Shown: piece by piece, positions 1 through 8,413 of the stretch
Layout of the letters: each line of letters opens with the position of its first letter
Position numbering within the stretch: position 1 is the first letter of the stretch
Origin: an uncultured Collinsella sp.
Lineage (GTDB): Bacteria > Actinomycetota > Coriobacteriia > Coriobacteriales > Coriobacteriaceae
Reading direction: 5' to 3'
Length of the DNA stretch: 12,132 nt
NCBI GenBank assembly: GCA_900548255.1
Contig: URKH01000064.1
Coordinates: 1-12,132, forward strand
Program-made: the position numbers and the translations under genes
Notes under the pieces: model-generated
Databases searched by the model: none
What the model saw: the letters and a program-made list of their open reading frames with translations, nothing else
Told to the model about the DNA's origin: nothing

Positions 1-791
1 ACGTAGTACCAGCTGCCCTTGGTGTGGCGGTTCTGCTCGGGGTGCTCGTCAGTGGCCTCCTCGGGCTTCTTGGACATCAGCGAGCCCATGCCCTTGAGGT
101 ACGAATCGGGCAGCAGAATCTCATGCTCCTTGATGTACTCGCGCAGCTGCGGGAGCACCTCCTCGCCCTTGTGGCGGATCGAGGTGAACCAACCAAAGTG
201 GTTGAGGCCAAAGTAATCGTACTCGACATCCTTCTTGTCGATATCGAGTGCGGCGCAAACCACGTCGATGATCGCGATCGGCATGTCGCAGATGTTGATG
301 ATGCGAGCGTTGGGACGCAGCACGCGGCAGCCCTCGGACACGATGGCAGCAGGGTTGGAGTAGTTGAGAATCCAGTAGTCCTTCTTAGCGTACTTCTCAA
401 CGTCATCGATCAGCTCGACCATGGGGAAGATGGTGCGCATGCCGTAGGCAAGGCCGCCGCAACCGCAGGTCTCCTGGCCCACGCAGCCGTGACGCAGCGG
501 AATCTTCTCGTCCTGCTCGCGCATGGCGTAGCCGCCCACGCGCATCTGGGCAAACACGAAGCTGGCATCCGTAAAGGCAGTCTCCTTGTCGGTGGTCACC
601 GTGAGCTTGATGTCCAGGCCGAGGTCCTCGTGCAGAATCCAGTCCACGAGCACGCCGATCTTGCGCTGGCGCTCCTCGTTGATGTCGTACAGACGAATCT
701 CGTCAACGTCGAGCTCGTCCTTGCGCAGAGCGATGGACTTGACGATGCCGGGGGTAAAGGTGGATCCGCCACCACACAGAGTAATGATCAT
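1..791 (-). CDS. GH4 family 6-phospho-alpha-glucosidase, C-terminus cut by window edge
   Basis: Cytoplasmic NAD+/Mn2+-dependent glycosidase that would split the 6-phosphorylated alpha-glucoside delivered by the adjacent PTS permease into glucose-6-phosphate and glucose (or another aglycone). The first 263 codons are present and open. The N-terminus carries the dinucleotide-binding start MIITLCGGGSTFTPGIV. GQETCGCGG lies at residues 105-113, NICDMP at 166-171 and GLNHFGW at 195-201. In the GH4 family the Cys of CDMP (C168) and the His of NHFGW (H198) bind the metal, and the tetrapeptide CDMP marks 6-phospho-alpha-glucosidases, as opposed to CNVP for the beta enzymes. The ATG at 791 lies 3 nt after the stop codon of the EIICB gene, with an AAGGAG ribosome site inside the end of that gene, so the two are translationally close and surely one operon. 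Family members are about 440 residues long, so roughly 40 percent is missing to the left. The closest named relatives are GlvA/MalH/AglB; the exact disaccharide cannot be read from sequence. Confidence 0.93.
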   Translation of the reverse strand, partial: MIITLCGGGSTFTPGIVKSIALRKDELDVDEIRLYDINEERQRKIGVLVDWILHEDLGLDIKLTVTTDKETAFTDASFVFAQMRVGGYAMREQDEKIPLRHGCVGQETCGCGGLAYGMRTIFPMVELIDDVEKYAKKDYWILNYSNPAAIVSEGCRVLRPNARIINICDMPIAIIDVVCAALDIDKKDVEYDYFGLNHFGWFTSIRHKGEEVLPQLREYIKEHEILLPDSYLKGMGSLMSKKPEEATDEHPEQNRHTKGSWYY

Positions 792-794
792 TGT

Positions 795-2411
795 TTACTG
801 CTCCTTCTCAATTGCGTTTTCGACCTTGTCGCGCATCTCGGCAACCTTCATGCCAAAGATGATCTGGATATTGTTGCCGTTGCGGTTGATGCCGCTGTTG
901 GGCACGTGGTTGATGAGGCTCTCATCGATGAGGTCCGGGTTCTTAACGTTCACGCGGAGACGCGTAAAGCAGTTCTCGAGCTCCTCGATGTTGTCCTTGC
1001 CGCCAAGACCTGCGACCAGGTCGGCAATACCTGCATCGACGCCCTCTGCGGGAGCTGCGGCAACAGCGCCCTGCTTCACCGCGACAGACGCGGCGGCCTC
1101 GCCCTCGGCAACGGACTCGGCGAGCTCGGACTCCTCCTCGCGACCAGGCGTGTGGAGGTTGAGCTTCTTAATAAGGAAGGTGAAGAGGAAGAAGTACAGC
1201 GCGGCGTTGACGACTCCGAGCACGAGCATCATCGGCCAGTTGGTCTTATCGACACCAAGAACCAGGTTGGAAACCACGATGTTGATGATGCCGCCTGCAG
1301 TCGAAGCGGGCACGGAGAGGACCTTGAGCAGGACCAGGAAGATGCCGGAAAGAACCGAGTGAACGACAAAGAGCACGGGAGCGGCAAAGACAAAGAGGAA
1401 GTCCATGGGCTCGGTGACACAGGAGAGCACGGCGGTGATGATCAGCGGGATGATAACGGCCTTGGTCTTATCCTTGTTCCCCTTGTAAGCGGTGAAGATA
1501 AAGGCGAGACCGATACCGATGTAGGGCCACAGGTTGTTGAAGGTGTAGCTGTTGAAATACGTGCTATCGGAGAAGGGCTGGCCCGTCATTGCCATCTCGG
1601 CAACACGGATGGGATAGGCGCCGGCGACAACCTGATCACCCAGCGTAAGGGTGCCACCCACATCGGAGAACTGGAACGGGGTGTAGATGAGGTGGTGCAG
1701 ACCGGTGGGAACGAGCAGCTTGTTGAGCATGCCGTAGATAAACAGACCGATGTTGCCCGACTCCTTAATGATGCCGGCAACGGAGGAGATGGCGCCCTGA
1801 ACCGGAGGCCAAACGATGCAGAAGCCAGCGCCCATGATCCAGGAGATGATGATCATGATCAGGAACGGGAAGCGAACGCCCGAGAACATCGAAAGGGCAA
1901 TGGGGAACTGCTTGTTCGAGTACTTGTTGAACACAGCACCAGTGATGCAACCAAGAATGATGCCGCCGAACACGCCGGTATCGAGCACCTGAATGCCCAT
2001 AACGGTGGCCTGGCCGGTTCCGGTAAGGCCGAGCATGCCGCTCGCTTCGGCAAGAGAGCCGGTGGCGTTGAGCACGATGTTGTTAGCCTGCAGGAACAGG
2101 AAGAACGACATCAGGGCGATCAGCGAAGCATGGCCCTTGTTCTTCTTTGCCATGGCGCCGGCGATGCCCACGCAGAACAGAATCGAGAGGTTGTTGATGA
2201 TAAACATCAGCGACTGATAGACAACGGCGCCCACAAGCTGGAACGGGCCGGAGCCCAGCACGGGGACCACGGCGCAGATGGTCTTGTTGGTCAGAATGAT
2301 GCCCACGATGAGCAGGATGCCGGCAACCGAGAGATACATCATCGGCTGAACGATCGACTTCGCGAACACCTCCAACGGCGCTTTGAAATTGAACTTCTTT
2401 TTTGCGGTCAT
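795..2411 (-). CDS. PTS EIICB permease, glucose/maltose (alpha-glucoside) family
   Basis: A 538-residue membrane protein that imports and phosphorylates an alpha-glucoside. Residues 1 to about 415 form the multi-spanning EIIC domain, with the family-typical segments LLVPTGLHH (232-240) and VTEPMDF (332-338). An Ala/Glu-rich flexible linker follows at about 423-458. The EIIB domain occupies about 460-538, with the phosphorylated cysteine C481 in NCFTRLRV. There is no EIIA domain; the separate EIIA gene upstream in the operon would donate the phosphate. The ATG at 2411 is preferred because GGGGAG sits 7 nt before it; an in-frame TTG at 2438 would add nine residues but place that ribosome site inside the coding region. 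The CDMP-type GH4 gene right behind it argues for alpha-glucosides (GlvC/MalP/AglA-like) over plain glucose. The 99-nt gap to the antiterminator gene upstream holds only a GTGCCC/GGGCAC inverted pair and no terminator I can see, so read-through is likely. Confidence 0.92.
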   Translation of the reverse strand: MTAKKKFNFKAPLEVFAKSIVQPMMYLSVAGILLIVGIILTNKTICAVVPVLGSGPFQLVGAVVYQSLMFIINNLSILFCVGIAGAMAKKNKGHASLIALMSFFLFLQANNIVLNATGSLAEASGMLGLTGTGQATVMGIQVLDTGVFGGIILGCITGAVFNKYSNKQFPIALSMFSGVRFPFLIMIIISWIMGAGFCIVWPPVQGAISSVAGIIKESGNIGLFIYGMLNKLLVPTGLHHLIYTPFQFSDVGGTLTLGDQVVAGAYPIRVAEMAMTGQPFSDSTYFNSYTFNNLWPYIGIGLAFIFTAYKGNKDKTKAVIIPLIITAVLSCVTEPMDFLFVFAAPVLFVVHSVLSGIFLVLLKVLSVPASTAGGIINIVVSNLVLGVDKTNWPMMLVLGVVNAALYFFLFTFLIKKLNLHTPGREEESELAESVAEGEAAASVAVKQGAVAAAPAEGVDAGIADLVAGLGGKDNIEELENCFTRLRVNVKNPDLIDESLINHVPNSGINRNGNNIQIIFGMKVAEMRDKVENAIEKEQ

Positions 2412-2510
2412 AGCGGTACTCCCCTTCCTTTTCCGCAAATTGAGATAGGTGTGCCCTAGACAAGACCGTGAGCCTTGCCTTATATCAATCGATGTGTGGG
2501 CACGTTATGC

Positions 2511-3377
2511 CTAGAGACCAGGTTCTCCAAGCAGGTTAACAATGTGATATGCGAGATAACTCTTCTCGGCATCGGTAACGACAACGTTATAGGTAGACGC
2601 CAAGTGGTCGGCAATTGACTCCGCGCACGAGAACGCCCTCGGATACGCCGTTTCATCGATACGGAACAGCGCGTCGCCATTGACCTGCCCCGCCGCGGGA
2701 TCGAGCGCTCGCTGCGCAAAAAACTGCAAATGGCGAACGAAACGTTCGTACGGCAACGAGGTGACGTCAAGGGTCGTGGCATAGTGCTCGGAAACAATCG
2801 CGAGCACGTCGCGAACAAGCTGGACCGAAACAATCAGACGGTCAGAGCGCTGCGGCATGGTGGCGTTGACGATATGCAGCGTAATAAAACCCTGCTCTTC
2901 TTCGCTCATCTGGATGCCCATATACTCCTTGATAATCTGCAGCGCACGGCCCGCAAGCGCGTACTCCTTGCGATAGAACTGCTGGATCTCGAGCAGCAGC
3001 GGGTTCTCGCAGGGAACGCCTTTGCGCTCGCGCTCCAAAGCAAGGCTGATATGGTCTGCGAGAGCAATGAGAATCTTGTCGTTGATATCAACATTGAGCT
3101 CTCGACGGAGCATCTGAACGATGTCCTCGGAAATCACGAGGTTGACGGTGGGGATGGACTCCAAAAGATGTGCCAAGCGGTCAATCGTACGCGAATCCTG
3201 AGAAGTTCCCTCCTGCAGCGCATAGGTCTTTTCGACCGACGCCTCGTCGATAGCGTCGCCGGCATGGCGGCCAAAGCAGAGGCCTCGGCCGATGACGATG
3301 AGCTCGGAGCCATCGTCCGAAGTGACCATTGCGACGTTATTGTTGAAAACTCGCTTGATAACCACGGTACCCACCAC
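2511..3377 (-). CDS. BglG/LicT-family transcriptional antiterminator (CAT-PRD1-PRD2)
   Basis: RNA-binding regulator that, when active, binds a RAT hairpin in the leader mRNA and prevents formation of an overlapping terminator. Residues 1-55 are the CAT RNA-binding domain, with the family signature VIKRVFNNNVAMV. PRD1 spans about 65-170 with conserved histidines H109 (ALADHISLAL) and H168 (FITLHIVNA). PRD2 spans about 175-285 with H216 (RFVRHLQFF) and H278 (YLAYHIVNLL). In this family these histidines are phosphorylated by HPr or the cognate EII, so the protein reads sugar flux. Its length of 288 residues is normal. The start is ambiguous: GTG at 3377 gives MVGTVVIKRV, while GTG at 3365 gives MVIKRV, closer to the usual N-terminus of relatives; neither has a strong ribosome site. 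It begins 6 nt after the EIIA stop codon. The likely target is the RAT-like leader at 3977-4008, making the operon autoregulated. Confidence 0.93.
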   Translation of the reverse strand: MVGTVVIKRVFNNNVAMVTSDDGSELIVIGRGLCFGRHAGDAIDEASVEKTYALQEGTSQDSRTIDRLAHLLESIPTVNLVISEDIVQMLRRELNVDINDKILIALADHISLALERERKGVPCENPLLLEIQQFYRKEYALAGRALQIIKEYMGIQMSEEEQGFITLHIVNATMPQRSDRLIVSVQLVRDVLAIVSEHYATTLDVTSLPYERFVRHLQFFAQRALDPAAGQVNGDALFRIDETAYPRAFSCAESIADHLASTYNVVVTDAEKSYLAYHIVNLLGEPGL

Positions 3378-3383
3378 AAGAAT

Positions 3384-3896
3384 TTACTCGGAAAGCCAGA
3401 CGACAGGCTCTTTAACAGCAACAGGGCCGGAAGCATGCTCACGAAGAGTCGAGTTCTCCGAACGCTCGCACACGATAACGAAGACCGTGGGGTCGAAGCC
3501 AGCGGCGCGAACCGCCTCGAAATCGACCTCGACGAGGGGCTGGCCCGCGTCGACATGGTCACCCTGAGCAACAAGCGCATGGAAGCCCTTGCCCTCAAGT
3601 TTAACAGTGTCGATTCCGATATGCAGCATCACCTGAGCAGAGCTGTCGTCGGACATGATGCCCAGCGCGTGCTCAGTCGGAAACAGCGCCGCGACGGTGC
3701 CGGAAACAGGAGCGCACACCGTTCCCTCTTGGGGAACCACGGCAACGCCATCGCCCACGGCACGGCTGCTAAAAGCGGGGTCATTGGTATTTTCTAGATG
3801 AACAAGCTCGCCGGAAACGGGAGCGAGGATTTCGAACTCGGAAGCTGCAGTCTTCTGCTCATCCGAACCGCCCATCAGGCGAGAAAAGAAACCCAT
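3384..3896 (-). CDS. PTS EIIA(Glc)-type phosphocarrier protein
   Basis: Soluble cytoplasmic protein of 170 residues that carries phosphate from HPr to the EIIB domain of the permease. The EIIA(Glc) fold is recognised from the motif pair PTEHALGI (H76) and MLHIGIDTVKLEGKGF (H92). H92 matches the phosphorylated histidine and H76 its partner in the family. The biotinyl-like hairpin motif APVSG occurs twice (25-29 and 62-66), as usual. The ATG at 3896 (MGFFSRLMGG) is chosen because AAGGGA lies 9 nt upstream; in-frame upstream ATGs at 3914 and 3947 fall in the terminator/leader structure and would add non-homologous residues. It is the first gene of the operon, directly behind the RAT/terminator leader, so its own synthesis should depend on antitermination. 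A stand-alone EIIA here fits the EIIA-lacking EIICB two genes downstream. Confidence 0.93.
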   Translation of the reverse strand: MGFFSRLMGGSDEQKTAASEFEILAPVSGELVHLENTNDPAFSSRAVGDGVAVVPQEGTVCAPVSGTVAALFPTEHALGIMSDDSSAQVMLHIGIDTVKLEGKGFHALVAQGDHVDAGQPLVEVDFEAVRAAGFDPTVFVIVCERSENSTLREHASGPVAVKEPVVWLSE

Positions 3897-3912
3897 GGTG
3901 GCATGTCCCTTC

Positions 3913-3984
3913 ATAAATATAGCCCAACCAAAATCAAGCGAATGCATCCATAGAGACGCACCCGTTCAAAGACTTTGGTTAGGC
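3913..3984 (-). terminator. Conditional leader terminator overlapping the RAT
   Basis: Transcript arm GCCTAACCAAA (3974-3984) pairs with TTTGGTTGGGC (3922-3932), 11 bp with one G-U pair. The intervening 41 nt can itself form a stem between GGGTGCGTC and GATGCATTC, with several G-U pairs. The stem is followed by TATATTTAT, which is U-rich but not a continuous U run, so efficiency is uncertain. It lies between the promoter and the EIIA start codon, where a regulated terminator is expected. Confidence 0.5.
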
Positions 3985-4008
3985 CCACGTCCGAGGGACT
4001 CGGTAACC
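3977..4008 (-). promoter_or_regulatory. RAT-like ribonucleic antiterminator hairpin in PTS operon leader
   Basis: In the transcript (minus strand) this 32-nt stretch pairs GGTTA with TAACC as the outer stem and CCGAG with CTCGG as an inner hairpin with a TCC loop; an asymmetric unpaired ACGTGGGCC lies on the 3' side. Known LicT/BglG targets are about 30 nt, two-stem, asymmetric and located just upstream of a terminator, which matches. Its 3' arm (GGCCTAACC) is reused as the 5' arm of the terminator at 3922-3984, so the two cannot form together. Recognition by the operon's own antiterminator is inferred. Confidence 0.6.
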
Positions 4009-4033
4009 TTCCGCATTTCTTTTTACGCGAATT

Positions 4034-4061
4034 ATTGTAGACAAGCCCAAAGCCGGAACAA
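4034..4061 (-). promoter_or_regulatory. Promoter of the alpha-glucoside PTS operon
   Basis: On the minus strand TTGTTC (4056-4061) and TACAAT (4034-4039) are separated by 16 bp and resemble vegetative -35 and -10 boxes. The predicted start, near 4027, lies about 20 nt ahead of the RAT-like structure and gives a leader of about 130 nt before the EIIA start codon. No other good match exists between the ferredoxin gene and EIIA. Confidence 0.55.
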
Positions 4062-4076
4062 TCATTATGACCGGCG

Positions 4077-4107
4077 AACGGTATTTTTTCTTCGATAAAC
4101 GGTATTT
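4077..4107. promoter_or_regulatory. Pair of 10-bp direct repeats upstream of the PTS promoter
   Basis: AACGGTATTT occurs identically at 4077-4086 and 4098-4107, exactly 21 bp apart, that is two helical turns on the same DNA face. The copies centre about 55 and 75 bp upstream of the predicted start site, a usual place for an activator. No candidate regulator gene is in the window apart from the RNA-binding antiterminator. Confidence 0.35.
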
Positions 4108-4156
4108 AGGCGGCACTTAGGGACGTTCCTTTCCCGCCGGCACCCAGGGACACTCC
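4108..4156. repeat. Two-copy imperfect tandem repeat, 27-bp period
   Basis: CGGCACTTAGGGACGTTCC (4111-4129) and CGGCACCCAGGGACACTCC (4138-4156) match at 15 of 19 positions. The pair lies between the end of the ferredoxin gene and the PTS promoter. No pairing that would make it a clear terminator is seen; it may be a remnant of a larger intergenic repeat family. Confidence 0.4.
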
Positions 4157-4176
4157 TTGCAGCAATTTCGCATGCG

Positions 4177-4938
4177 TTAGATGAAGAGCTCGCATTCCTT
4201 CCGCACGACGCAAACCTTGCTCAGCATCTGGGAAACAGCGGATAGCTCGTTGGGATCAAGCTCGCGAGCGCCTCGCGGGCATACGGCGATGCAGCGCATG
4301 CAGGAGATGCACGCCTCGTCAGCTGCTCGCTTGGGGTCGCCCTTGTCGATAGCACAAACGGGACACGCCGCGGCGCATGCACCGCAGGAGACGCATTCCT
4401 CTGTTGCCTCGGGTGCCATACGGCGACCTCCAGCTTGTTTATAAGGACGATTGCCGGGGATAGAGGGCTCGGACGCATCCTCAGCCAACAGCTTTTGCTG
4501 AATTTGTTGCGCAAACTCTGCGAGCTGCGCCGCATCCTGCGCATCCGGACGACCGGCAGCAAACTGCCGCGCAATGGAATGTTCTGCAATGGCTGCAACT
4601 GCCGCGATTACCCGGAATCCCGCATGCTTCGCAACGTCCTCCAGCTCTACGAGCGTGTCCTCAAACGCGCGGTTTCCATAGACGCACACCAGAACGGCCC
4701 GCGCTCCGTTGCCGTGAACCATGTTCAGTCGGTCGACCGCCATGGCAGGGACTCTGCCGGCATACGCTGGCACGGAGATAACAGCCACGTCGTCCTCAGT
4801 CATCGAGACAGCGCTGAGATCTAGCCCGCTATCGGTCAGATCGACGGTAACGGTATTATTGTCCAGCGCCCCGGCCACAAGGCCAGACACCTTCCGCGTT
4901 CCACCCGTCGGACTAAACACAATTTCGAATACGCTCAT
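4177..4938 (-). CDS. EFR1-type flavodoxin-like/ferredoxin fusion, 2x[4Fe-4S]
   Basis: A 253-residue cytoplasmic electron-transfer protein. The N-terminal half begins MSVFEIVFSPTGGTRKV, whose SPTGGTRK loop corresponds to the phosphate loop of flavodoxins. The C-terminal part carries two ferredoxin cluster motifs: C182-x2-C185-x2-C188-x3-C192-P (ECVSCGACAAACP) and C210-x2-C213-x2-C216-x3-C220-P (ACISCMRCIAVCP). An extra cysteine, C195, lies two residues past the first motif. This layout is that of the EFR1 family found across anaerobic gut bacteria; electron donor and acceptor are not known from sequence. The ATG at 4938 follows a purine-rich GGGAGAGGG. It appears to stand alone: no terminator separates it clearly from the PTS promoter downstream, and its metabolic role cannot be inferred from its neighbours. 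Confidence 0.88.
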   Translation of the reverse strand: MSVFEIVFSPTGGTRKVSGLVAGALDNNTVTVDLTDSGLDLSAVSMTEDDVAVISVPAYAGRVPAMAVDRLNMVHGNGARAVLVCVYGNRAFEDTLVELEDVAKHAGFRVIAAVAAIAEHSIARQFAAGRPDAQDAAQLAEFAQQIQQKLLAEDASEPSIPGNRPYKQAGGRRMAPEATEECVSCGACAAACPVCAIDKGDPKRAADEACISCMRCIAVCPRGARELDPNELSAVSQMLSKVCVVRKECELFI

Positions 4939-4995
4939 CGAGGCACCCTCTCCCTACGCCCGGCAACGCGTCAAGCTGTTTTCACATTCAGACAG

Positions 4996-5044
4996 AGTAT
5001 ACGGCGCATGAGGGGGAGCTCCCCGTTTTGGTGCGCCAGGCACC
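4996..5044 (-). promoter_or_regulatory. Probable ferredoxin-gene promoter region with two palindromes
   Basis: A minus-strand -10-like TATACT sits at 4996-5001, 58 nt before the start codon, without a recognisable -35 box. Just upstream are a perfect 12-bp palindrome GGGGAGCTCCCC (5013-5024) and a short hairpin GGTGC-GCCAG-GCACC (5030-5044). The first palindrome overlaps where the -35 would be, so it could be an operator for a repressor or activator. The regulator is unknown. Confidence 0.35.
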
Positions 5045-5154
5045 CCAATGCACCCACCCTACGCTGTCTGTCTCTTCGTTTTGTATAAATTACGGTACAG
5101 ATTGTATATACTTACGGGATACCGCCGCGTTCTCCTGAGGTACCCCATCCTGGC

Positions 5155-5391
5155 CCGTGCAAAAAACGGAGTATTCTGCAACGTGACCGCGCCAGCACCG
5201 CCGCGGGTGGGCAAAACTGTAGGGCGCCGCATCATTCTAAGTCCCGACATGGCGAGAATGATGCGCCCCTGCTCCGGAAAACGGCGAAACCTGACTCGGA
5301 ACGCTCGCTAGGGATATCCGAAGGCCACCGTTGGCGACGTCGAATCATATGCAGACAACTCGAACTGCAGAATACTCCAAAAAATGCACGG
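5155..5391. repeat. 237-bp intergenic element with 26-bp terminal inverted repeats
   Basis: The left end CCGTGCA-AAAAAC-GGAGTATTCTGCA (5155-5180) and, read on the opposite strand, the right end CCGTGCA-TTTTTT-GGAGTATTCTGCA (5366-5391) are identical in their first 7 and last 13 bases. They differ only in the central A/T block. No credible protein is encoded inside: no ribosome site, and short frames only. The shape fits a small non-autonomous mobile element (MITE-like) or a structured RNA closed by a long terminal stem. No flanking target duplication is obvious. It lies in the gap of about 0.6 kb between the helicase terminator and the ferredoxin promoter; the rest of that gap holds AT-rich sequence at 5081-5110 with TTGTATA twice, 21 bp apart. 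Confidence 0.6.
5222..5268. other. Strong hairpin inside the 237-bp element
   Basis: GCATCATTCT (5229-5238) pairs perfectly with AGAATGATGC (5255-5264), extended outward by GGGC (5222-5225) with GCCC (5265-5268) after a 3-nt bulge. The loop is 16 nt. There is no T-run on either side, so it is not a plain intrinsic terminator. With the terminal inverted repeat it gives the element a nested stem structure. Confidence 0.55.
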
Positions 5392-5492
5392 CGCACCCCA
5401 TAGGACCCATTGCTGCATGGCAGGAAACAAGCCCACGGCATCCTCTAGATGCATTCCCGAGGAAATCACATTTGAACTAGCGATCGGATACG

Positions 5493-5532
5493 GCAAACAA
5501 AAGGGCCCCGAACGTAGTTGCTCGGGGCCCTT
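5493..5532 (-). terminator. Intrinsic terminator of the helicase gene
   Basis: AAGGGCCCCGA (5501-5511) and TCGGGGCCCTT (5522-5532) form an 11-bp perfect GC-rich stem with a 10-nt loop. On the minus strand it is followed by TTTTGTTTG. It lies about 30 nt beyond the helicase stop codon, in the right orientation. Confidence 0.88.
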
Positions 5533-5564
5533 GGTTCACCTCGTGCTAGCGGGCGATGCGTATG

Positions 5565-7733
<2,169 letters not shown>

Positions 7734-7932
7734 ATGTTGTTGTTCCTTATCTGCACGCGCAATGGGCACGGCATGCGGCCGCGCGGGCGTGCTTGGTAGT
7801 GCGCTAATACATACAAAAACGGGTGCGCACAGAGAGGACGTTGCTCAGCACGCTGGCGATCGCTTTGGCAGCCCTATCACGCGCCGTCCAGACGCAGCAG
7901 CTCTAAGCGATGGAGCAGATTCGCCGCTGGTT

Positions 7933-7938
7933 AGTATA
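7933..7938 (-). promoter_or_regulatory. Candidate -10 box for the helicase gene
   Basis: TATACT on the minus strand, about 195 nt ahead of the helicase start codon, is the best -10 match in the region 7734-8015; no convincing -35 is present. If used, it would give a long 5' leader, as is common for cold-shock helicase genes. Nothing else is recognised in 7734-8015. Confidence 0.25.
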
Positions 7939-8015
7939 CCCGTGCATCGCATGCCCCCACGTAAACCACAGATGACGGGGTCTGGGATCGCACAGAGACT
8001 CCCCCGCCGAGCAAC

Positions 8016-8234
8016 GTCTCAATCTGTAACAGTTACGGGGCAAAACCGGGTCTACACGTCACAGATCGAGACATTCAGTCAGCCTCCTTGGCTAACATCT
8101 CGATCTGTAACATCTACAGGGCAAAACTTCCCCTACGTGTTACAGATCGAGACAAACGGTCGGCACGGTTCACAAACGTCTCAATCTGTAACAGTTACCG
8201 AGTAAAATCGGTCCTAATTGTTATAGATCAAGAC
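8016..8234. repeat. Upstream palindromic-repeat array, three 57-bp units, 81-bp period
   Basis: Units lie at 8016-8072, 8097-8153 and 8178-8234, with 24-bp linkers between them. Each has a 16-bp left end of consensus GTCTCRATCTGTAACA, a 25-bp core of approximate consensus GTTACNGGGCAAAAC, and a 16-bp right end TGTTACAGATCGAGAC that is the inverse of the left. Inner arms pair 13, 15 and 13 of 16. The core is recognisably conserved between units while the linkers diverge, so the 57-bp palindrome, not the 16-mer alone, is the repeating element. The array lies between the divergent helicase and FHA genes and is not coding. The same unit recurs downstream of the kinase gene at 11672-11970. Family unknown to me. 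Confidence 0.9.
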
Positions 8235-8275
8235 AGAGGGGGATTTCCGTCCGGTCCAAACCAAATCTCTCAGTC

Positions 8276-8306
8276 TTCCTGCAATTTCGAACATGTGGCC
8301 TATAAT
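8276..8306 (+). promoter_or_regulatory. Candidate promoter of the FHA gene
   Basis: A perfect -10 hexamer TATAAT lies at 8301-8306, about 108 nt before the start codon and 67 bp after the last palindromic unit. The -35 region is poor: the nearest candidate, TTCCTG at 8276-8281, is 19 bp away. A weak or activator-dependent promoter is plausible. Confidence 0.4.
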
Positions 8307-8413
8307 GTTGCTTTGGTTACGCTACATATTGCGCAGCCATTTAATACGTCGCCCACCGGGGGCCATTAATTCCTATCGCCTTATTGGCTAGGAAGCAATC
8401 AAAGGAGGTATCC

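Noticed and set aside
24..2459. Plus-strand open frame of 811 codons across the PTS permease and GH4 genes
   Set aside because: It is antisense to two genes with clear catalytic motifs, has no ribosome site, and its composition (Asp/His/Leu-rich) is that of a GC-biased shadow frame.
2730..3797. Plus-strand open frame of 355 codons opposite the antiterminator and EIIA genes
   Set aside because: It is a shadow of two well-recognised genes, with no domain and no promoter.
5048..5311. Small plus-strand gene of 87 codons in the helicase-ferredoxin gap
   Set aside because: No ribosome site or recognisable protein; it runs through the inverted-repeat element and its hairpin.
7973..7999. A degenerate eighth unit before the upstream array (GGGTCT and CACAGAGAC)
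   Set aside because: It is 8 bp out of the 81-bp phase and matches only fragments of the right end.
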